From Volvox africanus (taxonomy: Eukaryota; Chlorophyta; Chlorophyceae; Chlamydomonadales; Volvocaceae), in the NCBI GenBank assembly GCA_030268105.1, contig BSDZ01000028.1:1388001-1452000 (forward strand): DNA of 64,000 nucleotides, written 5' to 3'. Below, one piece after another: positions 22,086 to 33,999 of the stretch. Within the stretch, counting starts at the first letter, position 1. Each line of letters begins with the position of its first letter. The notes beneath the pieces were generated by a model. That model had not been told where the DNA came from and did not search any database. It worked only from the letters and a program-made list of their open reading frames with translations. A program made the position numbers and the translations under genes.

Positions 22086-25000
22086 GTGGGCCAGATGGTA
22101 GCAAAGTGCCGTGCAGTACGGGCTCTTTTGCCCTCTGTTTTAAACCAAGTGGAGCAGGTGATAGGGAGACGTTTTTCTTTTGATGCACGAACTGTCCGTG
22201 CCGGCTTTGATGGCTTTTGTAATCTGTTTGAGCCTCAAGGTCGCCCCCTATCCTCCGCTAACTTGGGTGGGCATACTATCTTGTTCACTCCCTCTTCACT
22301 CTGCGAGCTACAGAAGCAATTAGCTCTCTTTAGGGCATGCAAACGTCAACACCCTGATACCTCAGCATGCATCTTGCTGCCTGAGTATGTGTCCCGACGC
22401 AACCCTTCTTTTCTGTCGGGAATGCAACGGGTCTTAAGGTTTAATCCAGGGACGGCTCTTTTCCATAGCCTTGATATGGCAGGTGAGGTTGTTCAACTCC
22501 CTGGAAGCCCATACTCTGTTGACGTCTGGTTTGCTGCTCCTAAATCGGTTCAGGAGGGCTTGCCTGAGACTGAACCCTGTATTTCAGTTCTCTGCTTGCC
22601 TAAAGCTGCTGCCCTGATAGGTGCTGGCGTACCTCTGATCACCGTAAGTACGGCAGGTCGTACGTTCACCGCCCTAGCCGACTCTGGAGCCAGTGATGAT
22701 TTCATTTCGGCTTCAGTGGTTACGCAGCTTGGCCTGAAACCTAGCCCATGCTCCTGGTCAGAAGTTACCCTTGCTGATGGGGGTAAGCAGGCTATCTTGG
22801 GGCAGGTTAATCTTCGTCTATCTGCAGGTCCTTTAAGGTTAAATGTCCGCCCATACGTGTTGCCTGAGCTAACTGACGCTGCCACGTATATCTTGGGTTC
22901 TTCCACGCTAGCACAGTATGGGGCTGTCCTTGACTATGAGGCTAAATCTTTGCGCCTGCGCAAGGGGAATCTAGTCTGCAAGGTACCCTTTACTACTGCC
23001 GGACAGCCACCAGATCAGATGACACCTGCGCCTTGCTTTAATTATGCAACCACTGCTATCTGTCAGCACACTGAACCTGAAATTGTTGGCAGAAAAGCAG
23101 CAGTTCGCATGATTCGCAAGGGGGCCCATGCTTTACTAGTACGGCCCAAGTTGCACCTGAATGCAACTTCTATCCCAGCTGATGCCACTGACCCTGAGCT
23201 TGAGGCCCTGTTACAGGAATATGCAGATATATTCCAGGAGGTCCCTGGTAAGCCTCCAATGCGGCCTGTGGATCACACCATACCTTTGGTGCCTGGTGCA
23301 GTACCCGTTTCCCGCCCCATGTATCGGCTAAGCCCCTTGGAGCTGGACGAGGTCAAACGACAGGTTACTGAGCTGCTGAAAAAAGGTATGATACGGCCAA
23401 GCACATCCCCATACTCCGCCCCTATTCTGTTTGTGGGAAAGAAGGATGGGACTCTGAGAATGTGCATTGACTATAGGGGGTTAAATGCCGCAACAGTTAA
23501 GAACCGTTACCCCCTCCCACGTGTCGATGATCTGCTGGATAAGCTAAAAGATTCTGCATTCTTTAGCTCTATTGACCTCCAGCAGGGGTATAATCAGATT
23601 CGTATAGCAGAATCTGACATCCCTAAAACGGCTTTCCGTACGCCGTTTGGCCATTTGAATATACCGTCCTTAGTTTCGGACTGACGAACGCCCCTGCAAC
23701 GTTCCAAGCCTTCATGGACCGCATCTTCAGGCCATACATCGACAAATTCGTCATCTGTTATCTGGACGATATCCTGGTGTTTTCAAAGACCCGTGAGGAG
23801 CACATACAACACCTCCGCCTGGTCTTTGAGGTTCTGCGGCGTGAGCAGCTGTATGCTAAGCGTTCTAAGTGCCACTGGGCACAACCACAGGTGGAGTATC
23901 TGGGGCATATAGTGTCTCAGGGTGGCATACGGATGGACCCCCGGAAAACTGCTGTTGTTCGGGATTGGCCAGTGCCCTCCAACCTTCAGGAACTGCGTAA
24001 GTTTTTGGGCCTGACCAACTACTTTCGTAAGTTCATAGAGCGCTACTCAGTCATTGCTGCACCGCTAACAAACCTCACACGTAAGGGAGCCTTCTCTTCA
24101 CCTGAGGCCTGGACCCCCGCATGCCAAGAAGCTTTTGATGCTTTGAAGCGTGCTATCTCTGATGATATTCTCCTGCACTTCCCTGACTACTCATTGCCGT
24201 TCCGTGTAGAGGTCATAACTGATGCATCTATACATGGGACGGGGGCAGTTCTGTTGCAGCAGGGACGCCCCATTGCATACACGAGTAAGAAGTTTTCGGG
24301 GGCTGAAACCCGTTATACCACTGGGGAACAGGAATTTCTGGCGGTCCTACATGCCTTGAAGGAATGGCGATGTTACCTTCAGGGCCGGCCTTTTGCCCTC
24401 AAGACTGATCACAAACCCCTTACGTTTCTGCAAGGTGTGCCCTCCCTTAACCGACGCCAGGCCCGCTGATGGAATACCTGGCACGGTTTAACTTTGATTG
24501 GGAGTACCTGAGCGGCTCACTTAACATAGCTGATGCTCTCAGTAGGCACCCCTCACTGCATGCAGCCATTCTGGCGGTAAGCACACGGAGTAGGTCTCAG
24601 GCAAAACCTAACTTCGTGCCCTCCGATTTTACCAAGCGCTTGAAACAGGCTTATGCAGCCGACCCGTGGTTCACAATTCACAACAACACGGGGCACTTGG
24701 TACAGGAGCATGGCTTATGGATCCGATCGGAAGGATCCCACCGTCAGATTGTCGTACCTAACGACGATTCATTACGTCGTGAACTTCTCTCACGTTTTCA
24801 TGACGGCCCTCTTGCTGGGCATCCTGGCTGCACGCGGTTACTAGAGCTTTTGCAGCGTCAATTCTGGTGGCCCCGCATGGCTAAGGACACCGAAAATTAT
24901 GTCCTCTGTTGCGACCTGTGCCAGCGCAATAAGGCCCAGTCTGGTAAAGCACATGGGCATCTCCAACCTCTTCCTATTCCTGACGCTCCGTGGGAAAGCG

Positions 25001-26106
25001 TCTCTATGGACTTTATTGTTGCGCTGCCCAAAACTGAGGGAGGATACGATGCCGTGCTGGTCCTGGTCGACCGTTTCACCAAGATGGTCCACCTGGCCCC
25101 CACGACATCATCCTGCACAGCTGAGCAAACGGCCCGTCTATTTTTCGACAATGTGGTACGTTTGCATGGGGTCCCCAAGTCCGTGGTATCTGACCGCGGC
25201 ACTCAATTTGCAAGTAAGTTTTGGGGCGCCCTGGGGACTCTGGTAGGAATGCGGGTGAACCTGTCCACCGCCTACCACCCCCAATCTGATGGGCAAACAG
25301 AGCGTGTTAACCGTGTCCTGGGTGATATGCTCCGTAACTTTGCAGGACGCACCCCTACTGCATGGGATACCTACCTAGCCGCTGCTGAGTTTGCCATTAA
25401 TAACGCTACTAACCGGTCCGTTGGTAATAGTCCGTTTTTCCTGAATTACGGTTTTAACCCTGCTTTGCCTGTTTGGCGGGAGTTGGACGTAAATGTTCCA
25501 GCTGCAAAAACGTTTGCTAAGTCTTTCGTGTCCCGACTAACTGACGCTAAAGCTTGCCTGGAAGCTGCACAGCAACGGGCTATGGACTATTATAACAAGT
25601 CCAAAAAGGACGTCACGTTCACCAAGGGCCAGCTGGTTATGTTGAGCACGAAGAACCTTCGTTCCCTGGCTGATGGGTCTCGCAAGTTATTACCGCGCTT
25701 TGTGGGGCCTTATCCTGTCGTACGCATGGTAGGGTCGGTGGCTGTAGAGTTACAACTCCCATCTGACCTACGCATTCATCCCACATTTCATGTATCTCTC
25801 GTACGTCCATATCGGGGTACTCTGCCTGAGGCTAACGATAGCATCCCTCCTGTTACGGAAGCTAATCCCTCTACCTGGTTATCGGGTAAGCAGACCCTGT
25901 ATGCTGTCGAACGTATCCTAGATTATCGTGCACGACGTGTTGGCAAGGGCAGGCGTAAGCGCAATGTGCATGAGTACCTGGTTAAATGGTCTGGGTATTC
26001 ATCTGAGCACAATAGCTGGGAACCGGCACGTAACTTCACCCCTGACATGAAACCCCTGCTTGATGAAGCTAGGCTGCGGGCACAGTCTAAGGACGGACCT
26101 CTCTGA
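22086..26106 (+). pseudogene. Gyp-A Pol: protease, reverse transcriptase, RNase H, integrase, chromodomain; two frameshifts
   Basis: Frame 22086-23684 carries the aspartic protease motif ADSGAS (about codon 198) and the RT palm start ([42 protein letters not shown]). A one-base loss near 23655, after the FGH motif, shifts the frame. Frame 23714-24469 has the RT active site YLDD (23759-23770), then FLGLTNYFRKF and RNase H (TDASIHGTGAVLLQ, LKTDHKPLTFL). A second one-base loss near 24467, in the RW-MEY junction, shifts it again. Frame 24469-26106 has the integrase zinc region (HPGCTRLL...CCDLCQRNK), the D-D-E core (VSMDFIVALP, SDRGTQF, DGQTERVNR) and a C-terminal chromodomain (VHEYLVKWSGY, HNSWEP). 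Each break could be mutation or residual sequencing error, since both are single-base losses in short homopolymers. Confidence 0.93.
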
Positions 26107-26160
26107 CGCTGTCCTACTTCAACCTGTCTGCTCTCTTCTTATGCATCGGGACGCTGCATC

Positions 26161-26175
26161 TAGAGGGGGAACAAT
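26161..26175 (+). promoter_or_regulatory. Gyp-A polypurine tract
   Basis: AGAGGGGGAACAA lies directly before the 3' LTR; it is the expected plus-strand primer site. Confidence 0.75.
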
Positions 26176-26598
26176 TGTTGTATCCTTAATGCATTTCGGT
26201 AATTCATTAAGATATAATAATTATCTGTTTATTATTTTATAATATAATATATTTAATTATCATATTAACTGTTTCATGTTTCCATCTGGCATTCGATTTG
26301 TGGATTTGGTCTCGGCTGTCGACGACCAATACTAACCGACTTCCTGAAACATCCGAACCTGTCGGTTACTCCATAACCTGTATGGAATGGGCCATTTACC
26401 GACTGAATGGTAAATGGTGGAACATCTGGTTCCTGGTTCACTGAATCTCCGGTTGTAGTGGTGACTTCTGAAGGTCACGCCCGGTTCGAGGCCTTATGGT
26501 CTCTCAAGTACGACCTAGTCGGCGGCTCTACTTCATCGGGCTCTGGCACAACAACCGGTATCTTTTGATACCACCCTTCGTGGGTACCATATACAACA
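26176..26598 (+). repeat. Gyp-A 3' LTR
   Basis: It is 423 bp, matches the 5' LTR with about two differences, and is followed by the CCCTG target duplication. Confidence 0.95.
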
Positions 26599-26603
26599 CC
26601 CTG

Positions 26604-28004
26604 CCGGATTCTTCCAGATAGGAAGGGGGGAGTACGAGTATCGCATTGTTGTCCCGAATGACCTGAATGAACTGAAACATGAAATTATGACAGGCAGTCA
26701 CTCTGATGTACTTGCTGGACACCCGGGACGTGATTGGACTATAGAGCTGGTAGAACGAAACTTTTGGTGGCCTTCACTAAGCTGATGTGACTGATTTCGT
26801 GGCCAAGTGTGATTCCTGCCAACGAAACAAGGCACTGTCAGGGAAGCCTGCTGGCTTGTCCCAACCGCTGCATATCCCAGAACAGCCTTGGACTAGTGTC
26901 TCCATGGATTGCATACTCGGATTGCCTAAGACCAGGAAAGGCTACAACTCCCTTGTGGTGTTTGTAGACCGTTTTTACTAAGATGACGCATGTGCGGCCA
27001 TGCAAGAAAGATATTGATGCAGAAGAGACACACCCCCAGTGTCGTGGACACAGCGATGCCGTTCGCTGCACATGACAAGCAGATCTGTTCTTCGATGCAG
27101 TCGTTAGAACCCATGGAATGCCATCGTCTGTGATCTCGGACAGGGATACGAAATCCACAGGTGCATTCTGGACTGCGTTGTTGAAATGAATTGGTATTAA
27201 GCTGAGTATGAGTACTGCTTTTCACCCTCAGACTGATGGACAAACTGAAAGAATGAACCGGGTGCTTGGGGATGTGCTCCGGAATTACTATGACCAAGAG
27301 CCTTCCAAATGGGATTGCTATCTTGGCCCAGCTGAATTTGCCATCAACAACTCCAAGAGCAAATCGACGGGGTTCAGCCCCTTTTACTTGATTTATGGGT
27401 ACCACCCAAGAACCCATATGCAGCTTGACTTGGGTGACACTGTCCCGCTGCTAAGGACTACGTGGACTCATGTACGAAAAGATTGTCGGCGGCAAAGATC
27501 TCTTTGCAAGCTGCACAAGATCGCACGAAACAGAGTGAAGACAAGAAACGCAGAGATATAGTGTTTTCTGAGGGTCAAGAAGTCCTCCTGAGCACTAAAA
27601 ACTTAGCAATGGACAAGGGTTCGAAGAAACTTATGCCCAAGTGAATTGGACCATTCACGATTCAGGCAATGATTAACCCTGTTGCTGCACGACTGCCACT
27701 GCCAGAGGAGTGTCGTCTTCATAACGTGTTTCATGTCTCACTACTCAGACGGTACAGATCTGATGGATCCGTACAACCCCCCAGACCCACGATGGAAGTA
27801 GCACCTACTGGCCCCACCTCAGTGTGGACACCAGAGGAGATCATTGACCATGAACAACGCAAGCTTAGGAACCAAATTATGACACGGTTTCTAGTGAAAT
27901 GGGTCGGTCATGGCTCAGAGAATAAGAGTTGGGTCGATGAAGCTGATCAATGCTTACTGGGCTAAGTGTGGCGAGGACGCCCACGCCTTGAGAAATGGGG
28001 CAGA
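26604..28004 (+). pseudogene. Gyp-B integrase and chromodomain (3' half of the older gypsy element)
   Basis: This continues the pol split by Gyp-A. Legible blocks are YRIVVPNDLNELKHEIM, AGHPGRDWT and VAKCDSCQRNKALSGKP (zinc region), then VSMDCILGLPKTRKGYNSLV (first Asp). A disrupted stretch follows near 26970-27090 with a stop. After it come [10 protein letters not shown] (second Asp), STAFHPQTDGQTERMNRVLG (Glu region), FAINNSKSKSTGFSPFYLIYG, a VFHVSLLRRY tail, and a chromodomain (IIDHEQRK, RFLVKWVGHG, ENKSWV) ending at 27965. Several frameshifts make it inactive. GAAATGGGGCAGA just before 28005 looks like the polypurine tract. Confidence 0.9.
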
Positions 28005-28372
28005 TGTTGTAGCATCTAAGAAGAAATAAATAGAAATAAACGGCAGTTTATTTCGTGTTTGAGATGTTACATAAAAATGGTTTAAATAAGAACTATAACG
28101 TGAAACGACCAGGCGTAGTGGTGAAACGTCTGGATGTCCGAAAGACTCTTTGGCTTTTGAGGGTAACCTTCGAAGCGAGGAGACACCGAACCGTACTAAA
28201 GTCGTTTCAGCCTCCTGTGCAACAAGAGCATTTAACGCCCTTGGGAGGAAGCTAGGAAGACATTAGAATTCTAAGTCCGAAACCTATGCTTGACGGTTGC
28301 TTAACCGTCTTGAGACTTTGTATTACGTCAGTCAATCTTTTCCTACGAATTCTAGAGCTAGACACTCTAACA
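28005..28372 (+). repeat. Gyp-B 3' LTR
   Basis: It is 368 bp, begins TGTTGTAGCATC and ends CTCTAACA. It pairs with an inverted copy of equal length at 34000-34367. The next five bases, GCTGC (28373-28377), are the target duplication. Confidence 0.88.
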
Positions 28373-28713
28373 GCTGCATAGCATGGTTCTGGACGTCCCT
28401 GTACTCCTCTTTGGCACGCAGGACGGACTCCTTACTCTTTCGTACTCCGTACATGAGCATCTTCCCGCCCTCTGCTCATCCCGTCCTCCGTTGGTGTTTC
28501 AGCGATGAGAGGCAAACTGGCGACTCCCTCCCTGTTCGCATAAACATCCTCCAGCAGCACTGTCCCTGATCGGGCGTATCAATTGCGATCAATGCCCCAC
28601 ATGGGGGTTGCGATGTCGGTGAGGAGGGGGGAACGTAAACCTCCAGCAAAATGAAAAAAACGTACCACATCTAAGGAAGTGACTCGAGGGAGAGGAGATC
28701 CCGCGGATTCAGT
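28373..28713 (-). repeat. Left half of the Gyp-B target locus, inverted
   Basis: Reverse complement of 17787-18145. It begins exactly where the Gyp-B 3' LTR stops and ends where copia sequence starts. Confidence 0.88.
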
Positions 28714-29254
28714 GTGGGAGGCGGCTACGGGTGTCCCAAGGTATGTGAAGGGGACGATGAAGTTTGGACTGCACTACAAGCACGGCAGTTTGGTGGTAGA
28801 GGGCTATTCCGATGCTGATTGGGCAAAAGACCGTGACAGTCGTCGGTCCACCACGGGTTTCGTTTTTCAACTGAATGGTACAGCGATCGGCCAGAAGAGC
28901 CGCTTGCAGCCGACTGTTGCAATGTCGTCCATCGAGGCTGAATACATGGCCACGGCCATCACAACACGTGAGGCGCTGTGGATTCGCAAGCTCCTGTTCG
29001 ATTTGGGCATAGAGCAGAATTGTGTGCGCATCTGGGATGACAACCAGGGTGCGCTGAGCCTGATCAAGAATCCGGTTACTACGGAGCAGTCGAAGCACAT
29101 TGATGTGGTTCATCACTTTGTCCGGGAGCGGGCTGAGCGTGGCGAGGTGAAGTTTAATTACTGCCACACGGAGAGCATCGTGGCAGACGTGATGACGAAG
29201 CCGCTAGGTGACAAGACGTTCGCGGAGTTCAGGACCGCGATGGGTGTGCACTGA
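28714..29254 (+). pseudogene. Ty1/copia RNase H, 5'-truncated
   Basis: A frame of about 178 aa carries the C-terminal RNase H of a copia polyprotein: YVKGTMKFGLHY, GYSDADWAKDRDSRRSTTGF, SSIEAEYMA, ALWIRKLLFDLG, DNQGALSLIKNP and SKHIDVVHHFVRE, then the usual VADVMTKPL ending. The conserved acidic residues (SDADW, EAEY, WDDN) are present. Gag, protease, integrase and RT are absent, so this is the 3' end of an element cut off at the inverted repeat boundary. Confidence 0.93.
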
Positions 29255-29293
29255 GAGAAGGCGGACAATGACGGTGTTCCGTCCGAGGGTGTG

Positions 29294-29478
29294 TGTTGAG
29301 CATCGGTCGGAACAATAATGGAGATTATGCATAATGGATAAGACAAGTGCGAGTACGATAGTAGTACTGCAATCTATTCTGCCTACTATGTAGAGTCAGT
29401 GCGCGATGACAAGGCTTAAGCAATTATGTAACGAACTACGAAGTTGCTTTCCTGTCCGATGCGTGTCACATTCTAACA
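29294..29478 (+). repeat. Copia 3' LTR (putative)
   Basis: It begins TGTTGAGCATCGG shortly after the RNase H stop and ends TTCTAACA. The 3' edge is supported independently: the sequence from 29479 on matches the reverse complement of 34928-35498, which has no LTR, so the LTR ends at 29478. Confidence 0.7.
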
Positions 29479-30050
29479 TATCTCTAGGAGCAGTGATATT
29501 GAATTAAACACCGGTTCAGTTTCACATCGCTGCACGACGGCATTACAAAGATGCGATGGATTGCAGGTTACAGCCCCGCACGTTAACAATAGGTTAAACT
29601 GTTTAATCATTAACGATTTCACGACATCATGATAGCGAACGTGGGATCGACACTCATGCCAATCATCATGTCGATAGCTTGACCAGTGCTCTTCGTTTTC
29701 GAGTAGTTGAGATCTGTAATAATCTTATAGAATACTTCCAGGTAAATAAGGAAAGGTTTGTGAGGGTTTCACGTTGAAGGCAAAAAGGAGAAATGAGCCC
29801 GCACCACCGTGACTGGCAGTTGGTGCCGCGGCAGTGCAGATCCCTCCCATTTTAGATGTGTCATGTATATCATTGTTTTTTGATGAGATAATTCAACTGT
29901 ATATCTAATGGTTATGTATAATGGTTATGTGATATTCGGGGCCGAGCTCACAGGCAACGGGGGCGTTGTGGGCTAGGACTTTTCCGGGACATCAGCACAA
30001 AATATAGATCCTGGAGCTTTGTTATCCAAGCACTATTCCTCTTGTTATCC
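29479..30050. repeat. Inverted repeat arm 1 (partner 34928-35498)
   Basis: About 570 bp match the reverse complement of 34928-35498, with scattered substitutions and small indels, mainly in the AT-rich middle. No frame of interest. It joins Gyp-B RT sequence at 30050/30051. Confidence 0.88.
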
Positions 30051-31213
30051 ACCACATGACCAAGAAATTCACTTGGGTGTTCCAGAAATCGCATTTCGAC
30101 AGCTTTACGTGCAGCTGTTGTTCGTCCAAGGCTGTAACAGAGGGGTCGCCTAGCTGTTAGGGATAGCTATATCGGCGAGCTCCGAGTCATTGTGCCGTAG
30201 GGCACGCGGCGTAAGGGTGACTCCTTATAGATTACATTATAGTAGTAAATACAAAGAAAGAAGAAGAAGTGTCTGTCTCAATAATCCAGGCGCCTTAAAT
30301 AGCGTTGCCTGGCTCGTAAAGGGGCCTTACGTCTATTCAAAACTGGCGCGCATTCTACAACTGACACCGCTGTACGAATGCTCGCATGCAAGAAGTCCCA
30401 TGCGACTAAGTTCCATGCGTTAGATCTATAATAACTAATCTATTATAACGCAATTAAGTTATTGTCATAAAAGCCAAATACGACAAGTTAGTTTCACTCG
30501 TTCTGGCGCTTCTGCGCCATTCGCCCTGTTACAAAGGCCTTGAGCACCATACGGAGATGGCGGACGTAGTCTTCAGGGGTTTTGGAGAATATGAGAATAT
30601 CATCCAAATAGACCGTCACAAAACGGTTCAAAAAGGGTGCAAAGATGCGATTCATGACGGTCTGGAAAGTGGCTGGAGCGTTAGCCAAACCGCAGGGCAA
30701 TACCAACCATTCAAAATGCCCTAACGGGGTTGTAAACGCCGTTTTGGGAACATCTTCTGGGGTGATTCGTAGTTGGTGGTATCCCGACGCAAGATTCAAG
30801 GTCGTGAAAAGGTGTGCCCCTGCCAATTGGTCTAAGGTATCATCAATTCGAGGTAGGGGGTGCCGGTTCTTGACAGTTATCTTGTTCAATGCACGATAGT
30901 CAATACACATACGGAGTTCTCCCGTTTTCTTGGTCACAAAGAGGATCACAGCCCCAAAAGGAGAGGTGGAGGGTCGTATGAAGCCCTTTCCTAACAGGTC
31001 CCTGACTTGTTTCTCAACTTCTGCCCGTTCCATAGAGGACAGTCTCCGTAGGGGACAAAACACTGGTTGAGCACCGGGTTCTAGAGGGATGGTATGGTGT
31101 ACCCCTCGGTCAGGGGGTAACCCTGTAATCAATGTGATAACCTTGGGGAACTCATTTAGAACTTCCACTAGAGTGGCATTAAGCGCTAAATCCAGGGGCC
31201 CCAAATAGAGCAC
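30051..31213 (-). pseudogene. Gyp-B reverse transcriptase, fingers/palm (split by a solo LTR)
   Basis: Minus-strand blocks in order are [93 protein letters not shown], the active site VYLDDILIFS (near 30600) and HLRMVLKA. After the solo LTR the frame resumes (30051-30127) with LDEQQLHVKLSKCDF and a GHVV end. The following part of pol (GIRMDPKK) is found only at 18826 on the plus strand, so this is the missing partner of the Gyp-B 3' half. The active-site YLDD is intact. Confidence 0.9.
30133..30533. mobile_element. 401-bp solo LTR inserted in Gyp-B reverse transcriptase
   Basis: Its ends are TGTAACAG and CTGTTACA, and it is flanked by the 5-bp direct repeat AAGGC (30128-30132 and 30534-30538). 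It splits the RT frame between the codons for K-A and L-D-E. It carries no coding sequence. The size, TG/CA ends and duplication length indicate a solo LTR. It does not resemble the Gyp-A or Gyp-B LTR. Confidence 0.78.
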
Positions 31214-32522
31214 AAATTTCTATCCATATTAATTAGTAAAAGAAAAAATCGCGCCATTCGTCAAAGACCCTTTGATGACCGCCAAGGACTTAGACTACCT
31301 TCAGTGGCAACAGCTGTGGATCAATAAGGACCCAGAGCCCTTCTACCCACAGCTGGGGTGGCGTATGTCCGACGAGGCTATCGCCGCTGTTCGAGCTGCA
31401 CTGAACGACCTCGGTCTGTCCTTCGCTAAATGTCGCAAAGTGACCGTACAGCTTCCCCACCTCGAGGAGACCGCCAAGATGGTCAGGGACCCAGACCGTC
31501 GGGAGGTCCGACGACCCAGACAAGCGCCAGCTTGCTCACCCGAATTGCCAAAATAGAGCGGCAAAATGCTGTAGAAGACCCCTAGCGGCGGAAAGGGAGC
31601 ACATTGCTCTGGAACGAGAACAACGGTTGACGGAACGTCTAGAACTGTTGGAGAATCGGAGAGCCCCGCTCCCCGAGGTAAATGGTCCTGCAAGGATCAT
31701 TCCTGCGTCAATCCGACAAAAGACCCAGACCGTGAAAATTCCTGAACTGCAGTTCAAGCCAGGGATGAACGCTGAACATTTTGTTCAGTATTTTCGCACA
31801 CTGCAACAGAACGGTCTCCTGCAACGATGGAGCCGTACATCACACTCTGTGTGGCATGCCAGACACATCCAGAAGCGGACGAGTGGATCTTCCAGTACGG
31901 AACGATCACCAACGGTTCGGCAGACCTTTTGACTTTTGAGGCCTTGCTGACGGCCTTCGAGAAGCACTTCGTTAACTTACCAGGAAGCAAGACCACATGC
32001 AAGCACTGCTTGACGGAAAGATTAGGATGGACGCATCTAAGAACGTTGCAGAGTACACTGCAAGATTTCGTGAGGCTATCACAGACGTGAGCCTAATAGA
32101 CATTAACGCGCAATTAATGCTTTTTCAGAAAGGATTGACTCCGGCCTTGCTTGTGCCATGCCGAGTGAATTTTTGCGGATCAGAATTTGAATCTTTGGAC
32201 GAGCTTATTGAGCATGCCATGGGGGAGGAAAAGAAACTTAAAGAAATCACACCCGTGAAAACGGGATTGAATTACTCATTTGCTGCCTGAACCCCACACC
32301 CGAACCGAAACTTCAATCAGAAGCGTCCCGGGGAAAGCTGGAGCGTGGTCAAGAAGCCGCGGATCCAAGGTGGCGATGGAGCTGGTCCGTCTACGTCCTG
32401 TCCACCTCCGACCACAAATTTGAATAGAGCACCTAAGAAAGAGCACAATCTGACTAAGGCCGAGTGGAAGATTTATGGGAAGAATGGATCGTGTACGAAT
32501 TGTGGTAGGCAAGGGCATATTG
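31212..32522 (+). repeat. Gyp-B gag palindrome, left arm
   Basis: Reverse complement of 32655-33968, almost identical. It encodes a frameshifted Gag: DYLQWQQLWINKDPEPF, MNAEHFVQYFRTLQQNGLL, VACQTHPEADEWIFQYGT, KNVAEYTARFREAITDVSL, and a zinc knuckle CTNCGRQGHIAATC just past the arm end. It is followed on its left by RT in the opposite orientation. Confidence 0.93.
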
Positions 32523-32654
32523 CGGCAACATGTACCGTCATGAAGCCGCCACCGCCCAAATGAGGGTTGGCCCAGCTGCCTTGTAGCTGGCATGCTGGGG
32601 GATGCATACTAGCTTCCGCGTGCATAGAACAATCGTGTATGGACGGACCAACCA
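32523..32654. repeat. Spacer at the centre of the gag palindrome
   Basis: 132 bp. The left 40 bp complete the gag zinc knuckle and stop. The rest has no match in the window. Confidence 0.7.
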
Positions 32655-33968
32655 CAATATGCCCTTGCCTACCACAATTCGTACACGATCCATTCTTCCC
32701 ATAAATCTTCCACTCGGCCTTAGTCAGATTGTGCTCTTTCTTAGGTGCTCTATTCAAATTTGTGGTCGGAGGTGGACAGGACGTAGACGGACCAGCTCCA
32801 TCGCCACCTTGGATCCGCGGCTTCTTGACCACGCTCCAGCTTTCCCCGGGACGCTTCTGATTGTTTCCGTTCGGGTGTGGGGTTCGGGCAGCAAATGAGT
32901 AATTCAATGCCGTTTTCACGGGCGTGATTTCTTTAAGTTTCTTTTCCTCCCCCATGGCATGCTCAATAAGCTCGTCCAAAGATTCAAATTCTGATCCGCA
33001 AAAATTCACTCGGCATGGCACAAGCAAGGCCGGAGTCAATCCTTTCTGAAAAAGCATTAATTGCGCGTTAATGTCTATTAGGCTCACGTCTGTGATAGCC
33101 TCACGAAATCTTGCAGTGTACTCTGCAACGTTCTTAGATGCGTCCATCCTAATCTTTCCGTCAAGCAGTGCTTGCATGTGGTCTTGCTTCCTGGTAAGTT
33201 AACGAAGTGCTTCTCGAAGGCCGTCAGCAAGGCCTCAAAAGTCAAAAGGTCTGCCGAACCGTTGGTGATCGTTCCGTACTGGAAGATCCACTCGTCCGCT
33301 TCTGGATGTGTCTGGCATGCCACGCAGAGTGTGATGTACGGCTCCATCGTTGCAGGAGACCGTTCTGTTGCAGTGTGCGAAAATACTGAACAAAATGTTC
33401 AGCGTTCATCCCTGGCTTGAACTGCAGTTCAGGAATTTTCACGGTCTGGGTCTTTTGTCGGATTGACGCAGGAATGATCCTTGCAGGACCATTTACCTCG
33501 GGGAGCGGGGCTCTCCGATTCTCCAACAGTTCTAGACGTTCCGTCAACCGTTGTTCTCGTTCCAGAGCAATGTGCTCCCTTTCCGCCGCTAGGGGTCTTC
33601 TACAGCATTTTGCCGCTCTATTTTGGCAATTCGGGTGAGCAAGCTGGCGCTTGTCTGGGTCGTCGGACCTCCCGACGGTCTGGGTCCCTGACCATCTTGG
33701 CGGTCTCCTCGAGGTGGGGAAGCTGTACGGTCACTTTGCGACATTTAGCGAAGGACAGACCGAGGTCGTTCAGTGCAGCTCGAACAGCGGCGATAGCCTC
33801 GTCGGACATACGCCACCCCAGCTGTGGGTAGAAGGGCTCTGGGTCCTTATTGATCCACAGCTGTTGCCACTGAAGGTAGTCTAAGTCCTTGGCGGTCATC
33901 AAAGGGTCTTTGACGAATGGCGCGATTTTTTCTTTTACTAATTATTATGGGTATAAATTTGTATAAGC
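32655..33968 (-). pseudogene. Gyp-B gag, native copy next to its 5' LTR (palindrome right arm)
   Basis: This arm is in the correct order for the element: LTR (34000-34367), about 90 bp leader, then gag on the minus strand from 33902 (MMTAKDLDYLQW). An early stop or frameshift lies at about 33618. The best frame is 32473-33177, carrying the retrotransposon-gag helices (QALLDGKIRMDASKN, LFQKGLTPALL) and C-x2-C-x4-H zinc-knuckle residues at the arm tip. The last Cys is lost at the palindrome junction. It cannot give an intact Gag. Confidence 0.88.
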
Positions 33969-33999
33969 TCTTTTCAGGAGTGGAGCTTGAGACTCCAAA

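Larger units (their letters stand above)
20754..26598 (+). mobile_element. Gyp-A: nearly intact Ty3/gypsy LTR retrotransposon with chromodomain
   Basis: LTRs of 423 bp at 20754-21176 and 26176-26598 start TGTTGTATCC and end TACAACA. The element is flanked by the 5-bp direct repeat CCCTG (20749-20753 and 26599-26603), so its limits are exact. I count two base differences between the LTRs (one near 20835, one near 21109), which implies a recent insertion. Order inside is primer-binding site, gag, protease, RT, RNase H, integrase, chromodomain, polypurine tract. Pol is broken by two single-base frameshifts. It sits inside the older Gyp-B pol and splits its RNase H from its integrase. Confidence 0.95.
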
